Positions 63,119-64,000 of a stretch of 64,000 bases of DNA are shown one piece after another. Origin of the DNA: Corynebacterium mustelae (GTDB taxonomy: Bacteria > Actinomycetota > Actinomycetes > Mycobacteriales > Mycobacteriaceae); contig NZ_CP011542.1 in the NCBI RefSeq assembly GCF_001020985.1, positions 1,178,001 through 1,242,000 on the forward strand, written 5' to 3'. The position numbers and the translations under genes are program-made. Each line of letters begins with the position of its first letter. Positions within the stretch are counted from its first letter, which is position 1. The notes beneath the pieces are model-generated. The model ran no database searches, was not told the DNA's origin, and saw nothing but the letters and a program-made list of their open reading frames with translations.

Positions 63119-64000
63119 GCTACATAGATAAAACTTTTGGTCGCGATATCTCGGACGACGATGAGAATGGATTGTTTGTAGAAACACTGAAACAACAAGT
63201 ACGTGATGTTCGGCGAATCGGCGTGAATTCGGTGGTGACGTCAATCGCCCATGTGGCACAACATGCGACAATGGCCGGATTAGTGGCCGCGATTAACTTT
63301 GTGCGAACCGAGGAAAACATACCTAGGAAACTACGGCGAAAACTTGAACAAAGGTTAGAGCACTTTCTTGTTGATAAGCTGCGTGGTATCGCAATTCCGA
63401 CTCAACCATTACCGTGCTTTTCGACGCGCGTAGTCGATGTCGGCGCTCATGTGCGTCAATGGCAGTGGATTGAAGAAACTCAAAGCAATATTCTGGAAAC
63501 CATCTGGCCTAGCCTCGACATATTTGAAGTGGGCATAGTTGTTATTGATGCCAATTTGCGACCGCTTAGCGAAGTAATCACGATGGATAACATAGCATTA
63601 CAGCCTTCTCCCAAAATTTTCAGGATTTGGCCCGGCTGCAGTACGCGATTAGAACGAGAGCTCCGAGTCAGCATAAATCTTGATGAAGTAGCACAGCACT
63701 ACTACAACTATCGTTATCTTGCGATGGTGGTTGGGCCAGTTTTTGATTCTTGTTTTTCGGTTGAAAAAATCTACTGCACACTACTGGCCAATGAATCGGA
63801 ATCCCAACGGGAAGAGGAAATCGTCACACCTGACGTAGCGATTCCGTTCCGCCCTGATTGCTCTGGATTGATTCCGCTCATCATTGACGGAATCGAAAAG
63901 AAAATACTGTGGTCAACGGCAGAAATTGCGTTACCCACAGTGGCGGAAGAGTTTGCAGCAACAGTGAAGCAGATTATCCGGTTCCAAGTTTCTGCAATGA
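63115..64000 (+). CDS. Unknown protein coupled to copy C (3' end outside window)
   Basis: About 295 residues are visible from the ATG at 63115, which overlaps the copy C stop by four bases (ATGA). The N-terminus is helical and charged (MSYIDKTFGRDISDDDENGL), followed by VAQHATMAGLVAAINFVRTE, then mixed strands (SLDIFEVGIVVIDANLRPLS). The segment VAIPFRPDCSGLIPLIIDGI then IEKKILW lies where the large paralogues have VVPFVVDLDRMELIWLDAS. It may be a very diverged relative or a partner protein. A GCTTTTCGACG word lies at 63417-63427. No known family is recognised. Confidence 0.68.
   Translation, partial: MSYIDKTFGRDISDDDENGLFVETLKQQVRDVRRIGVNSVVTSIAHVAQHATMAGLVAAINFVRTEENIPRKLRRKLEQRLEHFLVDKLRGIAIPTQPLPCFSTRVVDVGAHVRQWQWIEETQSNILETIWPSLDIFEVGIVVIDANLRPLSEVITMDNIALQPSPKIFRIWPGCSTRLERELRVSINLDEVAQHYYNYRYLAMVVGPVFDSCFSVEKIYCTLLANESESQREEEIVTPDVAIPFRPDCSGLIPLIIDGIEKKILWSTAEIALPTVAEEFAATVKQIIRFQVSAM

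Larger units (their letters stand above)
583..63427. repeat. Dispersed 11-base word CGTCGA(A/C)AAGC across the window
   Basis: By eye I find the CGTCGAAAAG form on the plus strand at 583, 6312, 10423, 19232, 26372, 37448, 40441, 49798, 53344, 56057 and 60078. It lies on the minus strand at 21382, 28593, 39127, 43871, 58317, 59754 and 63417. The CGTCGACAAG form lies on plus at 17093, 28721, 62066 and on minus at 2682, 17396, 22501, 31130, 40916 and 46983. A few copies lack the final C (583, 10423, 28721, 59754). They fall in genes in different frames and between genes. Confidence 0.85.

Noticed and set aside
1..64000. CRISPR array, tRNA or rRNA genes
   Set aside because: No regularly spaced direct repeats, no cloverleaf with TTC-region signature and no rRNA-like segment were found by eye.
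1..64000. The dispersed word as a strand-biased segregation (KOPS/AIMS-like) signal
   Set aside because: Orientation is about even between strands within this window, so polarity is not supported; other roles remain open.

Overview
The window is a piece of a mid-GC (roughly 50-53 percent, by eye) actinobacterial chromosome, most likely Corynebacterium. The reasons are the mycothiol gene mshB beside a family-5 lipoprotein, fdxC-dapC, the xseA/ispH/DUF6542/RmuC neighbourhood, the MetPS methionine symporter, GTG/TTG starts, and a conserved secreted protein of mycolic-acid bacteria. Species is not assigned.

Layout. 1-9.6 kb is ordinary core: xseA (partial), ispH, a DUF6542 membrane protein, rmuC, an AI-2E-type permease, metP-metS and ychF. 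9.6-18.3 kb is mixed. It holds a higBA toxin-antitoxin pair, an ABC-ATPase remnant, a lipoprotein, a decayed IS3-family element with recognisable ends and a CCT target duplication, a broken PLDNc-like gene, a TPP-riboswitch-controlled thiM-thiE-thiD-tenA salvage operon, and 1.1 kb of decayed genes (a LysR tail and one unknown). 18.3-31 kb carries a SWIM-like zinc-finger protein, small enzymes, a cobalamin-riboswitch-controlled cbiMNQO cobalt importer, a broken DUF3995 gene, a DUF808 protein, a panE-like reductase, and a second TPP riboswitch in front of an ECF thiamine/HMP importer (ykoE-ykoD-ykoC) followed by a P-loop kinase. 31-45 kb has an oppABC-D/F peptide importer, an ABC exporter (permease frameshifted) with its own two-component system, a secreted serine protease, an ArsC-like protein, DUF402, a secreted protein and typA.

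45-64 kb is the unusual part. The lipoprotein-mshB-fdxC-dapC block is flanked on both sides by small acidic proteins of unknown function (DUF5713, two tandem paralogues, a DUF4303-like protein and others). These lead into three paralogous proteins of about 700 residues (54.7-56.9 minus, 58.7-60.8 plus, 61.0-63.1 plus). I match them to the MXAN_6230/SCO0854 family: a helical N-terminal region followed by a TerD-like calcium-binding-type beta domain. The third copy is broken by one extra base in a run of five C, and it overlaps by four bases a further gene that runs off the window and seems to be a very divergent relative. Ter-type proteins are linked to envelope, phage and metal stress, but this family has no established function. 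The locus is the best candidate here for an undescribed system.

A second feature that ordinary annotation does not explain is a dispersed 11-base word, CGTCGA(A/C)AAGC. I found it about 27 times on both strands, in genes and between them, far above chance.
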